The notes: generated by a model not told the origin, from the sequence alone. Shown: positions 51,922 to 60,826, counted from the stretch's first letter. The stretch is DNA of 64,000 nt from Terriglobia bacterium (GCA_028716525.1 JAQUPQ010000008.1:1-64000); one strand, 5' to 3'. Program-made: numbers and translations.

Positions 51922-53739
51922 TCATGCCGCCGATTGGCTCGCCAACATGTCGCGCACCTTGTTCAGTGTGCTCACCAACAAGCGGGCATCGAGATTCTTT
52001 ATCCGGGCCGCTTGCTCGACCGTAACGGCATGAGCCATGGTTTTTCTCAAAACCGGATTCCGAAGTTGATCGAAACCAAAATTCAAGAACACATCCAGGG
52101 TGGCGGGGTAACTGGCCAATACCTGCGCCACGGTCCAGGAAGCACTAATGGGGCCCGCCATTTTCTTTTCGACCGCCGCCCGTACATCCGCCCTGCCTTG
52201 AATCGTGGCCACCAGGTTGTACGCGAACAGGCACAGGCCGATTAATTCGAAATAGCCTGAGGTTCCCGCGACCAGGAACATCGATTTTCCAAACGGCACC
52301 GTCAGCGCTTGAAATGCGACGCGCAGCAAATTTCCTGCGGTCATGAATACGAAAGCGGCATTCAGCAACCGGGTGCTGTAGATGCGATGTCCCGTGAAGA
52401 CCGGCACGATGCGGTTGGAATAACCCATGATCATCATGGTGATGAATCCCACGGTCAGGGCGTGCCGATAGGCCCCCATCAACGCATGGGCCACCACTTG
52501 CCCCGTCATGAATTGATAAATCGAAAAACTGAAAATCATGACGGTCGCAGCCGCCAGCCAGGCATAGGATTGATAAACAAATTTCTCGTAATCGCGCGGC
52601 AGCGGAGTGCCGCTGAGATCCACTGTTGATTTCCCAAAAATGTGGAGATTGTAGATGAACCCGACAATGGCCAGAAGTTCCACGCTTGCCGAAGCCAGCA
52701 GCAAGCCCCGTGCCCAGGGAGTCGCCGCCTGGTGCATCATCAAATCGGCCGCCATGCGAGCCATCAAAGCCGCGTTCCATGAGCCAAACACCCAACGATC
52801 CAGGGTGTTATTGGGGGATTTCTTTCCCATGAACACGCCCACGGTCCTGCGGCCGATCCCGAAAATGAACATTGTGATGAATCCATCGAGCTGAAGGTGG
52901 CGCAACGACCAGTTCAAGGCCTCTGGAATGGAGTTGGAATTCTGCGCCGCCATCGTCATCACAATTCCGACATTGGCCAGTCCCATGAGAAGGAACCAGG
53001 TCGATCCGGCCATCAAGTATTTTTCGAAACCCTCGTTGGATTGGGGCGAGGACTGCAGTGTTTTGAGGATAATCAAAACGAATAGACCGATGGCCACCAA
53101 CTCCAACAGCGCGGAGGTGATCACGATTCCCGCAATGTGAGTGTTCCCCGCCATCAGGGGTTGAAAAATTCCCCGCAGCAGCACCCCGGCAGCCATTAGA
53201 ACAAACGACGTTTCCGCAAAAAATTCATTCCACAGTTTTGTGGCTTTCATCCGCGGAACCACGTGATAGGCCACGCCCATGATAAATAACGAAACCCAGC
53301 CGAAAATCTGCACGTGTCCGTGGGCTTGGTTGGAGGGATCCAGCCACTTGGGAAAATCGCGGTGAATGGCAATGAGGGTGAGATTGATGACGCCCCACAC
53401 CACGCCGCCGGTCAAGGTGAAGGCCAGGGCGGCAAAGATGAATCGTTTATACAGCGGTATTTCTTGAGGCCCTTGCGCTGAAGCTTCCTTTTGCAGCGGT
53501 TCAGTCCGGATGAACTCCTTGACTTCCGAAATCAAGGTTTGGGGATTGATGTTGTGAACCACGGCAAACCATTGCAGCGGCTCGTCGGGCCCGCGCTCTC
53601 CGCCGCAGCCCATAAGCCCGTAACGAGTGAACAGCTCCACGGTTTGAGGAAAGGCGGCAATAATGGCGCGAATGTTGGTGTTCGAGCCGATCGCATCCAC
53701 CGTCAAAACTTCATTTTCTTTCGCGAGCGATGTGCTCAT
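51922..53739 (-). CDS. NnrS-like polytopic membrane protein with DUF1858-type domains at both ends
   Basis: 605 aa; N-terminal FPQTVELFTRYGLMGCGGERGPDEPLQ, ~12 TM core with NQAHGHVQIFGWVSLFIMGVAYHVVPR, C-terminal YPATLDVFLNFGFDQLRNPVLRKTMAHAVTVEQAARIKNLD. Confidence 0.8.
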   Translation of the reverse strand: MSTSLAKENEVLTVDAIGSNTNIRAIIAAFPQTVELFTRYGLMGCGGERGPDEPLQWFAVVHNINPQTLISEVKEFIRTEPLQKEASAQGPQEIPLYKRFIFAALAFTLTGGVVWGVINLTLIAIHRDFPKWLDPSNQAHGHVQIFGWVSLFIMGVAYHVVPRMKATKLWNEFFAETSFVLMAAGVLLRGIFQPLMAGNTHIAGIVITSALLELVAIGLFVLIILKTLQSSPQSNEGFEKYLMAGSTWFLLMGLANVGIVMTMAAQNSNSIPEALNWSLRHLQLDGFITMFIFGIGRRTVGVFMGKKSPNNTLDRWVFGSWNAALMARMAADLMMHQAATPWARGLLLASASVELLAIVGFIYNLHIFGKSTVDLSGTPLPRDYEKFVYQSYAWLAAATVMIFSFSIYQFMTGQVVAHALMGAYRHALTVGFITMMIMGYSNRIVPVFTGHRIYSTRLLNAAFVFMTAGNLLRVAFQALTVPFGKSMFLVAGTSGYFELIGLCLFAYNLVATIQGRADVRAAVEKKMAGPISASWTVAQVLASYPATLDVFLNFGFDQLRNPVLRKTMAHAVTVEQAARIKNLDARLLVSTLNKVRDMLASQSAA

Positions 53740-53775
53740 ATCCTTCTCCTGAGAAGATCCTCAATTCACAGGAAA

Positions 53776-53781
53776 AGGATA
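53776..53781 (-). promoter_or_regulatory. Putative -10 element of the NnrS-like operon
   Basis: TATCCT on the minus strand, 23 nt downstream of the TGAC-N4-GTCA box; 4/6 match to TATAAT. Confidence 0.5.
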
Positions 53782-53804
53782 TCCCTGGACCTTTTTGGGG
53801 GCCA

Positions 53805-53816
53805 TGACTTATGTCA
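53805..53816 (-). promoter_or_regulatory. FNR/DNR-like palindromic box
   Basis: TGACataaGTCA (minus strand), about 66-77 nt upstream of the NnrS-like start codon. Confidence 0.6.
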
Positions 53817-53823
53817 CGAGAAG

Positions 53824-53896
53824 AAGTTGGGGACAGACACCTTCAGTCCAAGAATCCCTCGATTCTTTCAAAAACTGGTGTCTGTCCCCGGAGTGG
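53824..53896. repeat. Palindromic repeat copy A (GGGGACAGACACC family)
   Basis: GGGGACAGACACC ... GGTGTCTGTCCCC perfect 13-bp arms; near-identical to 54111-54183. Confidence 0.9.
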
Positions 53897-54158
53897 CATC
53901 GCGCTCTCGGCGGTGGCCTATCCGAAGGATCACAACATCATGGCCCAAGAGCGCGAAGATGACTCGGTAGTCCCCCACCCGAAATTTCCTCAGCCCGGCA
54001 AACGGCCCTCTCAGAAGCGGATACTTCTCGGCGTTCTTTGACAATTCTGCTTCAATGCGATCCAGCACGCGACGGGCTTCGCCCCTGGACAGCTTCTTAA
54101 GGTCGCGGAAAAGTTGGGGACAGACACCTTCAGTCCAAGAATCCCTCGATTCTTTCAT
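53868..54158 (-). pseudogene. RelE/ParE-type toxin fragment embedded between two palindromic repeats
   Basis: Core FRDLKKLSRGEARRVLDRIEAELSKNAEKYPLLRGPFAGLRKFRVGDYRVIFALLGHDVVILRIGHRRE is RelE-like; N- and C-terminal residues come from the flanking repeats; no adjacent antitoxin ORF. Confidence 0.7.
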
Positions 54159-54183
54159 AGATTGGTGTCTGTCCCCGGAGTGG
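54111..54183. repeat. Palindromic repeat copy B (GGGGACAGACACC family)
   Basis: GGGGACAGACACC ... GGTGTCTGTCCCC; direct repeat of copy A, differing mainly in the loop-proximal segment (aaaaact vs tagatt). Confidence 0.9.
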
Positions 54184-54349
54184 TAGGTCGGAACTGAATC
54201 ATCCCCCAGCTTCCGTTGGGGGAATTAGCGCCGCTCACCCTTTAGCGTCAATTTCTCTTCGGTTGATGCGTATGCGCAAGGCGGGATCCGAGCTACCAGA
54301 AATCAGCGCAATAGAAGTCGGTGGAAATGAGAGCAACGGCGTGATGAGC

Positions 54350-55042
54350 CTATTTCTTGAGCCCGGAGGCGATTTCTTTGAGTTCAGGGAGAGAATGAAC
54401 GGTGATGTGTCGGCCGTCGGTGGAAATTAGTTTTTCATCCTGAAAACGGCCGAGCGTGCGCGACACCAGTTCACGGACTGTACCCAACTGGGCGGCAATC
54501 TCCTGCTGAGAATACGCCAGTTCAAACTCGACCCCGGCGCCGGTTTTACGACCTTTGCCTTCCGCCAACGTGACCAGCCGCCGAGCCAAGCGTTGACTGA
54601 CTTCTTTCAATGATAATTCCTCCACCAACATGACCATTCTCCGCAAACGCATGCTGAGGGAGCGGATGACCGCCATGGCGATTTCGGGATGTTGTCGCAG
54701 GGTGGCATCGAAATCGCGCCGTGAAATGAAGAGCAGCTCCGCCTCGTCGACGCATTGCGCGGCCGCCGGATACTTTCCTCCGTCAAACAGCGGCAGCTCC
54801 GCGACCGGCGTTCCCGGCAATTGCATGTCCAGGGATTGTTCGCGTCCGCTCGCAGAGCACTTCAAAATCCTCACGGCGCCCCGCACCACCACAAACAAAC
54901 CTTTGCATTCGTCGCCCTCTGCAAACAGGAATTCGCCTTTGCCGTAGGTTTTCTCAACCGCGTGCTGAGCCAGCGCCGCAATTTCAGTCTCGCCCAGCTC
55001 GTGAAAGAAGGGAACGCGTTTTAAGAGTGCGGTTTTATCCAT
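54350..55042 (-). CDS. Crp/Fnr family transcriptional regulator (DNR-like, no N-terminal Fe-S cysteines)
   Basis: 230 aa from MDKTALLKRVPFFHEL; cNMP-binding fold, HTH SQQEIAAQLGTVRELVSRTLGRFQDEKLI with ExxSR recognition-helix pattern. Confidence 0.92.
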   Translation of the reverse strand: MDKTALLKRVPFFHELGETEIAALAQHAVEKTYGKGEFLFAEGDECKGLFVVVRGAVRILKCSASGREQSLDMQLPGTPVAELPLFDGGKYPAAAQCVDEAELLFISRRDFDATLRQHPEIAMAVIRSLSMRLRRMVMLVEELSLKEVSQRLARRLVTLAEGKGRKTGAGVEFELAYSQQEIAAQLGTVRELVSRTLGRFQDEKLISTDGRHITVHSLPELKEIASGLKK

Positions 55043-55178
55043 GGAACTCTCCTTCCTGCACACCGACAAATATGATTTGTGGAACCTTTTGTCTCGTTTA
55101 GTTTATCTAATTCAAGGGGGATGTTCAAAGGGCAGCTCTTGGCAATATGGATGGGTCCTGGTCGAAATGCCTGAAGAA

Positions 55179-55320
55179 CTCACCGCGGAGACGCCGAGAT
55201 GCGCAGAGGCCATAAAGGTCAGAGCACGAGAACGAGTTCATTCCAAAATCTGGCGGAGACTTTTTAAGTAATTATTTCATTTCAGCGCAACCTCTGCGAA
55301 CTTTGCGTCTCTGCGGTGAG
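55179..55320. repeat. Gene-less inverted-repeat element
   Basis: CTCACCGCGGAGACGCCGAGATGCGCAGAGG (55179-55209) versus CCTCTGCGAACTTTGCGTCTCTGCGGTGAG (55291-55320), imperfect complementary arms of ~30 bp. Confidence 0.75.
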
Positions 55321-55344
55321 CATATCTTCACTCCTCCGAATTTG

Positions 55345-55356
55345 TGACAAAAGTCA
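55345..55356 (+). promoter_or_regulatory. FNR/DNR-like palindromic box
   Basis: TGACaaaaGTCA, 22 nt upstream of TATAAT. Confidence 0.65.
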
Positions 55357-55378
55357 TCTAGCCGCTGGTTGGAGGAAT

Positions 55379-55384
55379 TATAAT
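55379..55384 (+). promoter_or_regulatory. Putative -10 element of the YwiC-like gene
   Basis: TATAAT 22 nt downstream of the TGAC-N4-GTCA box. Confidence 0.65.
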
Positions 55385-55407
55385 CGCACCGCATGAGTTC
55401 GTACTGA

Positions 55408-56247
55408 ATGAACGTTTTTGAGGAATCCGAAGAACCCCTCATGACACTCAAGCACATGCTTCCGAAAGAGCACGGCACTTGGGCCATGCTGTTGGCGCCC
55501 TGGATAGTGGGTTGTGGAGTAGCCCGGCGTTTCGATCACGCCGCTCTGCTCTCGCTGGCGGCCATTCTGATGTTCTTTCTGGCGCAGAATCAGATGATGA
55601 ACTGGATGCGGCTGCATTTTGCCAACCAACCGGATTCCAACGCTCTCCGGCGAACCGAGCTTTTGCTGCTGGTGTTTGGCTTGATCGGAATTCTGATTGT
55701 TTCGCCCCTGTGGGTGGTCGACAAACTGCACGGGCTGATTTATTTCGCGCTCCTGGCGTTGCTTCTGACCGCCGCTGCCCTCTTCCTGGTTCAAAAAAAG
55801 AAGGACCGCTCGATCGCCGGGCAGATTCTGGCGGCCGCCGGGCTGTCGTTGAGCGCGCCGTTGGCTTACTACTCCACTTCACGCACTCTTGACCACAACG
55901 CGGGGATTCTGTGGCTGGTGAATTTCCTCTTCTTTTTGGGCGGGGTGTTTTACGTTCAGATGAAGATTGATGCCCTGGCACGAAGAAAATCCTTCCAACG
56001 CTTGTCCGACAGGTTCCGATTTGCCGCTGGGACGTTGGTGATGGACTCACTTCTTGTTCTGGTGGCCTTCGGATCCCTGCGATGGAGCTCTTTCTCCGGC
56101 TGGGCCACTTTGGCATTCGCGCCCACAGCCATTCAGGCGATCGCCGGAACAATCCGTCTCGACCACCCCGCTGTTTTGAAACGTGTCGGAATCATCTCCA
56201 CGATTCATTCCATCCTTTTTGTCGCCCTTTTCATCATCTTGGCTTGA
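55408..56247 (+). CDS. YwiC-like membrane protein
   Basis: 279 aa; MLPKEHGTWAMLLAPWIVGCG N-terminal motif and ~8 TM segments; alternative start at 55441. Confidence 0.85.
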   Translation: MNVFEESEEPLMTLKHMLPKEHGTWAMLLAPWIVGCGVARRFDHAALLSLAAILMFFLAQNQMMNWMRLHFANQPDSNALRRTELLLLVFGLIGILIVSPLWVVDKLHGLIYFALLALLLTAAALFLVQKKKDRSIAGQILAAAGLSLSAPLAYYSTSRTLDHNAGILWLVNFLFFLGGVFYVQMKIDALARRKSFQRLSDRFRFAAGTLVMDSLLVLVAFGSLRWSSFSGWATLAFAPTAIQAIAGTIRLDHPAVLKRVGIISTIHSILFVALFIILA

Positions 56248-56350
56248 AAATCAGAAGGCCCTTCAATCCAACTCTTCCCCAAGAACACAAAGACACACTT
56301 TCAGAAAACCGCGGTGCGCTGTACTGGCTCTATTTTTCAAACCCGGCTCT

Positions 56351-56836
56351 TCAGGATCCAAAATCCAGTTGTGTGATTTTGATGAGGGGGTGTTGATGAT
56401 TCCAGTCTTCTGAAATCCGTTCAAATCCGACGGCAAAATCTCGAACTTCATTGGGTTTTAGTGAGGCTTTGTGGACATCGACCACCTGTTTGGAGTCCAC
56501 CAAGATGCGCTGGCCGTTCACATCCAGAAAAGTAAACGTGAGCGCCAGCACGGTGACCGGGCGACCGGTGTGATTGGCTACTTGCCCGTTCACATACGTC
56601 ACATGGTTCCCAATGATGTTCTTGGCGGTGTTGATATAAATATCGCTGACTTCGATTTGTGATGAAAACTCCCGGGCCTGATCTTGCATGCGGCGCTCAG
56701 CGGCCGCCCGATACCGCTCCATCACCATATGAATGACGTAGCCCACCGTACTGATCAGAATCGCGACAATGAGAATACTGGCCAGGATGCGCTTTAATCC
56801 GCCCGGTGACGGTTTCTGGACATTTTCTTCAAGCAT
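56351..56836 (-). CDS. Single-TM protein with FxLYD/DUF2393-like domain
   Basis: 161 aa; N-terminal TM, then beta-rich VTYVNGQVANHTGRPVTVLALTFTFLDVNGQRI. Confidence 0.65.
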   Translation of the reverse strand: MLEENVQKPSPGGLKRILASILIVAILISTVGYVIHMVMERYRAAAERRMQDQAREFSSQIEVSDIYINTAKNIIGNHVTYVNGQVANHTGRPVTVLALTFTFLDVNGQRILVDSKQVVDVHKASLKPNEVRDFAVGFERISEDWNHQHPLIKITQLDFGS

Positions 56837-56953
56837 AGAATTTTATGGAAGCGGTTTTCGCGAAAGGTTCGTTTAAAGCCTCATCCCGTTGTTTCTACAG
56901 GCAAATTGTAATTCATTTCAATGGGAAGTGAAACGGTTGCCCGGCCGAAGGCA

Positions 56954-58333
56954 TCAACTTCCGCTGACCATCATCTTTGAAATCTTCAGGCTGGGTGAAG
57001 AGATTTCGTCGCGAAATTCCAAGTCGTTGGCCACGGCCACAATCGACCGCAATATCTCAACCAGGTTTCCCGCGATGGTCACTTCCTCAAAGGGAAACGT
57101 CAAACGTCCGTTTTCAATCCACTGTCCGGAGGCGCCGCGGGAATAATCTCCTGTGACCACGTTGACGCCGAACCCGATCAGGTCCGTCACATAGACCCCG
57201 CGTTCAACAGACTCAATCAGTTCCCCCGGAGCTTGTGTGCCGGGCTTCAAATAAAAATTGGTCGGCCCGATCCGGGGGGAGCCGGCAATCTCGCGTGTGG
57301 AATTCCCGGTGGTGCGCAGCCCCAACTTCCTTGCGGCATAACAATTCAAAAGGTAATTCCTCAACACACCCCGTTCGATAACGGGAGTCGTCTGCGACGG
57401 AACGCCTTCTCCATCAAAAGGCACCGTTCCTAATCCGCCCGGTAATCGGCCGTCGTCAACGATGGTGACGCATTCAGAAGCGACCGGGTTCCCTAATTTC
57501 CCAACCAGAAAGGAGGCCTGGCGATAAATGGCGCTTCCCGAAACCGCATCAACCAGATTTTCCAAGAGTGTTTGCGCGGTCATGGGATCGAAAATGACAG
57601 GCACTTCACAGGTGGGGATCTTGCGCGCGCCGAGACGACGCAAGGTACGCTGGGCCGCCTTGGTTCCCACTACCTGAGGCGATTCCAGCTTCCGATAGTC
57701 GATGGATTTGCTGTACCAACCGTCCCGTTGCATTAATGTCCGCCCCTGTGCGTCCTTTTCCTCCGCCACCGGAACGGTTTCCAAAGAACAGTTGGTGTTG
57801 CGATATTCCCCGGTAAAACCGTTGGAATTGGTCAGGATAACGCGCCCCACCGAGCTTCGAAACGACGAGCCGTCGGAGTTGATGATGCGCGGGTCATAAT
57901 CTAATGCAAACTTCTCCGACTCTTTGGCCCAACGGATCTTGGTTTCGGCCTCCAGGCGTGCCACGGAATCACTGAACATATGGAGGCCGTTTTCACGGAC
58001 GAGAGAACCGCTCTCTTCAGGCAAACCCGCGCAGTCATCCGCCGAAGTGACGCGGGCCATGGTCACGGTGTCCTCAACCAAGCGTTTCACGCTGGCCGCA
58101 GAAAGATCTGACGTGTGCGCCGTGGCGGTTTGAAGACCGGCTCCGTCTCGCGCCCGGAAGAGCACGCGCAGCCCCAAACCTTTGGAGCCGGAGTCCTTCA
58201 GCGTTTCGATTTCCTGCCGACGGACGGTGACCAGAAAATCATTGGCTTCGACGAGAAAACAATCGGCCGCTGCGGCGCCTTGTTGAATGGCCGCGGCGAC
58301 TATTTCCTGAGCAAGTTGTTTTAATTCGGACAT
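56954..58333 (-). CDS. pmbA: TldD/PmbA family protein, TldE-like
   Basis: 459 aa; lacks HExxxH, has GLGLRVLFRARDGAG, STREIAGSPRIGPTNFYLKPG, VTGDYSRGASGQWIENGRL. Confidence 0.9.
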   Translation of the reverse strand: MSELKQLAQEIVAAAIQQGAAAADCFLVEANDFLVTVRRQEIETLKDSGSKGLGLRVLFRARDGAGLQTATAHTSDLSAASVKRLVEDTVTMARVTSADDCAGLPEESGSLVRENGLHMFSDSVARLEAETKIRWAKESEKFALDYDPRIINSDGSSFRSSVGRVILTNSNGFTGEYRNTNCSLETVPVAEEKDAQGRTLMQRDGWYSKSIDYRKLESPQVVGTKAAQRTLRRLGARKIPTCEVPVIFDPMTAQTLLENLVDAVSGSAIYRQASFLVGKLGNPVASECVTIVDDGRLPGGLGTVPFDGEGVPSQTTPVIERGVLRNYLLNCYAARKLGLRTTGNSTREIAGSPRIGPTNFYLKPGTQAPGELIESVERGVYVTDLIGFGVNVVTGDYSRGASGQWIENGRLTFPFEEVTIAGNLVEILRSIVAVANDLEFRDEISSPSLKISKMMVSGS

Positions 58334-58341
58334 GGTAAGAA

Positions 58342-58637
58342 GAGGGGTCAGGGAAAGCTGTCAGTGATCAGCTCTCAGCCATCAGCTTTCAGAATACAGC
58401 TTTAAGCCCCAAGCCATAAGCTGGAAGCAATCAAGAAAGTCATTTGGAGTATCAATTCTCATTCGGGGCAAATTGACTTTCTGCGTGATTCCGTTAATGA
58501 GAGCTATTTGATTTTGTTTCTCTTTTCGATCGCTTAGGGCTTGTAGCTTAAGGCTTATGGCCGGCTCCTTTTTTCTGAAAGCTGAGAGCTGAAACCTGAC
58601 AGCTGATTACTTTTCCTGACACCTGATACCTGACCCC
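58342..58637. repeat. Degenerate-heptamer inverted repeat in the tldD-pmbA spacer
   Basis: Left arm AGCTGTCAGTGATCAGCTCTCAGCCATCAGCTTTCAG...AAGCCATAAGC; right arm GCTTAAGGCTTATGGCC...CTGAAAGCTGAGAGCTGAAACCTGACAGCT. Confidence 0.75.
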
Positions 58638-58646
58638 TGACACCTG

Positions 58647-60080
58647 TTACCCCTGCGTTCCCCCTACGGTAATCTCACTCACCTTAATTGTCGGCAAGCC
58701 CACGCCGACGGGAACCGACTGCCCGTCTTTTCCGCAGATGCCGATGCCTTCGTCCAATTTCAAATCATTTCCCACGGCGACCACTTTTGTCAAAACATCC
58801 GGCCCATTCCCGATCAACGAAGCGCCCCGAACCGGCGCTGTAATCTTTCCGTTCTCGATCAGATATGCTTCAGACGCGCTGAAGACGAACTTGCCATTGG
58901 TAATATCCACTTGCCCGCCCCCGAATTGCACGGCGTACAACCCGTGTTTCACAGACCGAATAATTTCATCGGGGGAAGAAGCTCCCGGCATCATAAAGGT
59001 ATTGGTCATTCGAGGAATGGGCAAATGGGTGTAATCTTCGCGGCGGCCGTTTCCCGTCGGCTCCATTTTCATCAGATCCGCGCTCAAGCGGTCCTGCATA
59101 TAGCCGCGCAAAATTCCGTTTTCGATCAGGATCGTTTGCTGTGTCGGGGTGCCTTCGTCGTCGACGTTCAGGGAGCCGCGGCGGGAAGGAATAGTGCCGT
59201 CATCGACCACGGTGCAAATATCGGAGGCCACGCGTTGCCCCAAGCGGCCGCTGAAAGCGGAAATCTTCTTGCGATTGAAGTCGGCTTCCAGGCCGTGACC
59301 AATGGCCTCATGAAGAAGGATGCCGGGCCAGCCCGGCGCCAGCACCACCTCCATCGTTCCTGCAGGGCAATCGATGGCGCCCAGTTGAACAATGGCCTGA
59401 CGTGCGGCTTCTCGGGCAAAGTAGGAGGGCGGATGCACCTGTTCGAAAAATTCCATGCCGACGCGTCCGCCGCCGCCATAGATGCCGTCGGCGCGGCGGC
59501 CGTTCTCCTGGGCGATGCAGAACACCGTCAAGCGGGAAAGCGGCTGATCGTCGGAAGCCACATGACCGCGCGAGTTGGCAATCAAAACCAATTTTTGTTC
59601 ATCGGCGTAGGCAACCACGACGTGCTGGATGCGGGAATCCCAAGCGCGGGCGCTGTGGTCGGCTTCTCGAACCAGCGCGATTTTGCGATCGATGTCGACC
59701 TCCACCGTGGGATGCACCACCGGATAGAGATTATGTCCGGCGACCGACCCTGAAATTCCCACCGAGGCGTTCTTGCCGGCTTGAGTGGCAATGTAGGCGG
59801 CGGAATGCGCGGCTTTTTCGATCTTCGATCGCGACAGGTCGTCGGAATAGGCGTATCCCGTTTTTTCTCCGGAGACCACGCGCACACCCACCCCCACGGA
59901 AATGCCGCGAGTCGCTGTCTTCACGATGGATTCTTCGAGGTGGACGGAGGAGGTCGTGCGGTATTCAAAGTAAAGATCCGCATAATCGCCCCCCCGCGCG
60001 AGTGCCACGCCCAGGAAATGAGCCAGATCCTGCTCGGTGATTCCAAATTGAGTGTTAAAAAATTGTTTGGCGTCCATCAA
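58647..60080 (-). CDS. tldD: TldD family metalloprotease
   Basis: 477 aa; zinc motif LLHEAIGHGLEADF (HExxxH), SSVHLEESIVKTATRGISVGVGVRVV. Confidence 0.93.
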   Translation of the reverse strand: MMDAKQFFNTQFGITEQDLAHFLGVALARGGDYADLYFEYRTTSSVHLEESIVKTATRGISVGVGVRVVSGEKTGYAYSDDLSRSKIEKAAHSAAYIATQAGKNASVGISGSVAGHNLYPVVHPTVEVDIDRKIALVREADHSARAWDSRIQHVVVAYADEQKLVLIANSRGHVASDDQPLSRLTVFCIAQENGRRADGIYGGGGRVGMEFFEQVHPPSYFAREAARQAIVQLGAIDCPAGTMEVVLAPGWPGILLHEAIGHGLEADFNRKKISAFSGRLGQRVASDICTVVDDGTIPSRRGSLNVDDEGTPTQQTILIENGILRGYMQDRLSADLMKMEPTGNGRREDYTHLPIPRMTNTFMMPGASSPDEIIRSVKHGLYAVQFGGGQVDITNGKFVFSASEAYLIENGKITAPVRGASLIGNGPDVLTKVVAVGNDLKLDEGIGICGKDGQSVPVGVGLPTIKVSEITVGGTQG

Positions 60081-60295
60081 ATAAAGAAGGGTGGTGGTGC
60101 GTCAGGGGTGTTTAGGTGAAACACGTCGCCGTCTTCCCCAACGTTTCCATCCCATGGTGTTCCCACCTTGAAGATCCACATCCCGACCAAGGTTGGATGC
60201 GTCTCTCACCCGAAACGCTGCTGTGGCGCCCGTTGCACGCGCAACGGCGCGATGAAAAAAGTATCGTACCGTAAAAGGGCTGTCAGCCCGTGGGT

Positions 60296-60550
60296 TTAAG
60301 CGGCCTGAGCGGCCGTCGCTTGAACTGCTTTCAGAAATTCCTTGGTGACATCCCGGTATTCAAACTTGAAATCCGTCCGCCAGGTTGTTTTGAAACGCGT
60401 TTCGTATTCGTTCTGCAATCGCTCAATATCGACAAAAATGTTTTCAGACCGATTCATGCAAAAATAATGATCGGTGGCGTTGGTTTTTCGATCCGTCACT
60501 GTCACCAGATAAATTTCATTCACAATCATGGCGGTCTCCCCAAAAAACAT
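60296..60550 (-). CDS. Hypothetical protein
   Basis: 84 aa ORF with plausible amino-acid composition; no family recognised. Confidence 0.5.
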   Translation of the reverse strand: MFFGETAMIVNEIYLVTVTDRKTNATDHYFCMNRSENIFVDIERLQNEYETRFKTTWRTDFKFEYRDVTKEFLKAVQATAAQAA

Positions 60551-60826
60551 CAGTGGTGCATATTCACAGGCCGCACCCGGCCGGCTTCCCGCTGGAGGCT
60601 ATATGAACCCACAGAAAGCACTTCAGAATAACATAAATGCCTAGCCTTGAAAACATCCCCCGGACGGTCGTTGAGACACATTCCTAGGAGTAATCCCATG
60701 GAATCCGCCTTCGATAGACCTTGAAAAGCGTTAAGCGAGCCGTTATTCTGAGCCGCGCAATCCTGACGAACCGGTTCCTCTGATGAACCTCCAGGCTTGC
60801 GAGAATTATCGAGGAGACGACATTCT

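Noticed and set aside
53824-54183. Possible CRISPR array
   Set aside because: Only two repeats, each an imperfect palindrome of ~73 bp, separated by 214 bp of coding-like sequence; no cas genes
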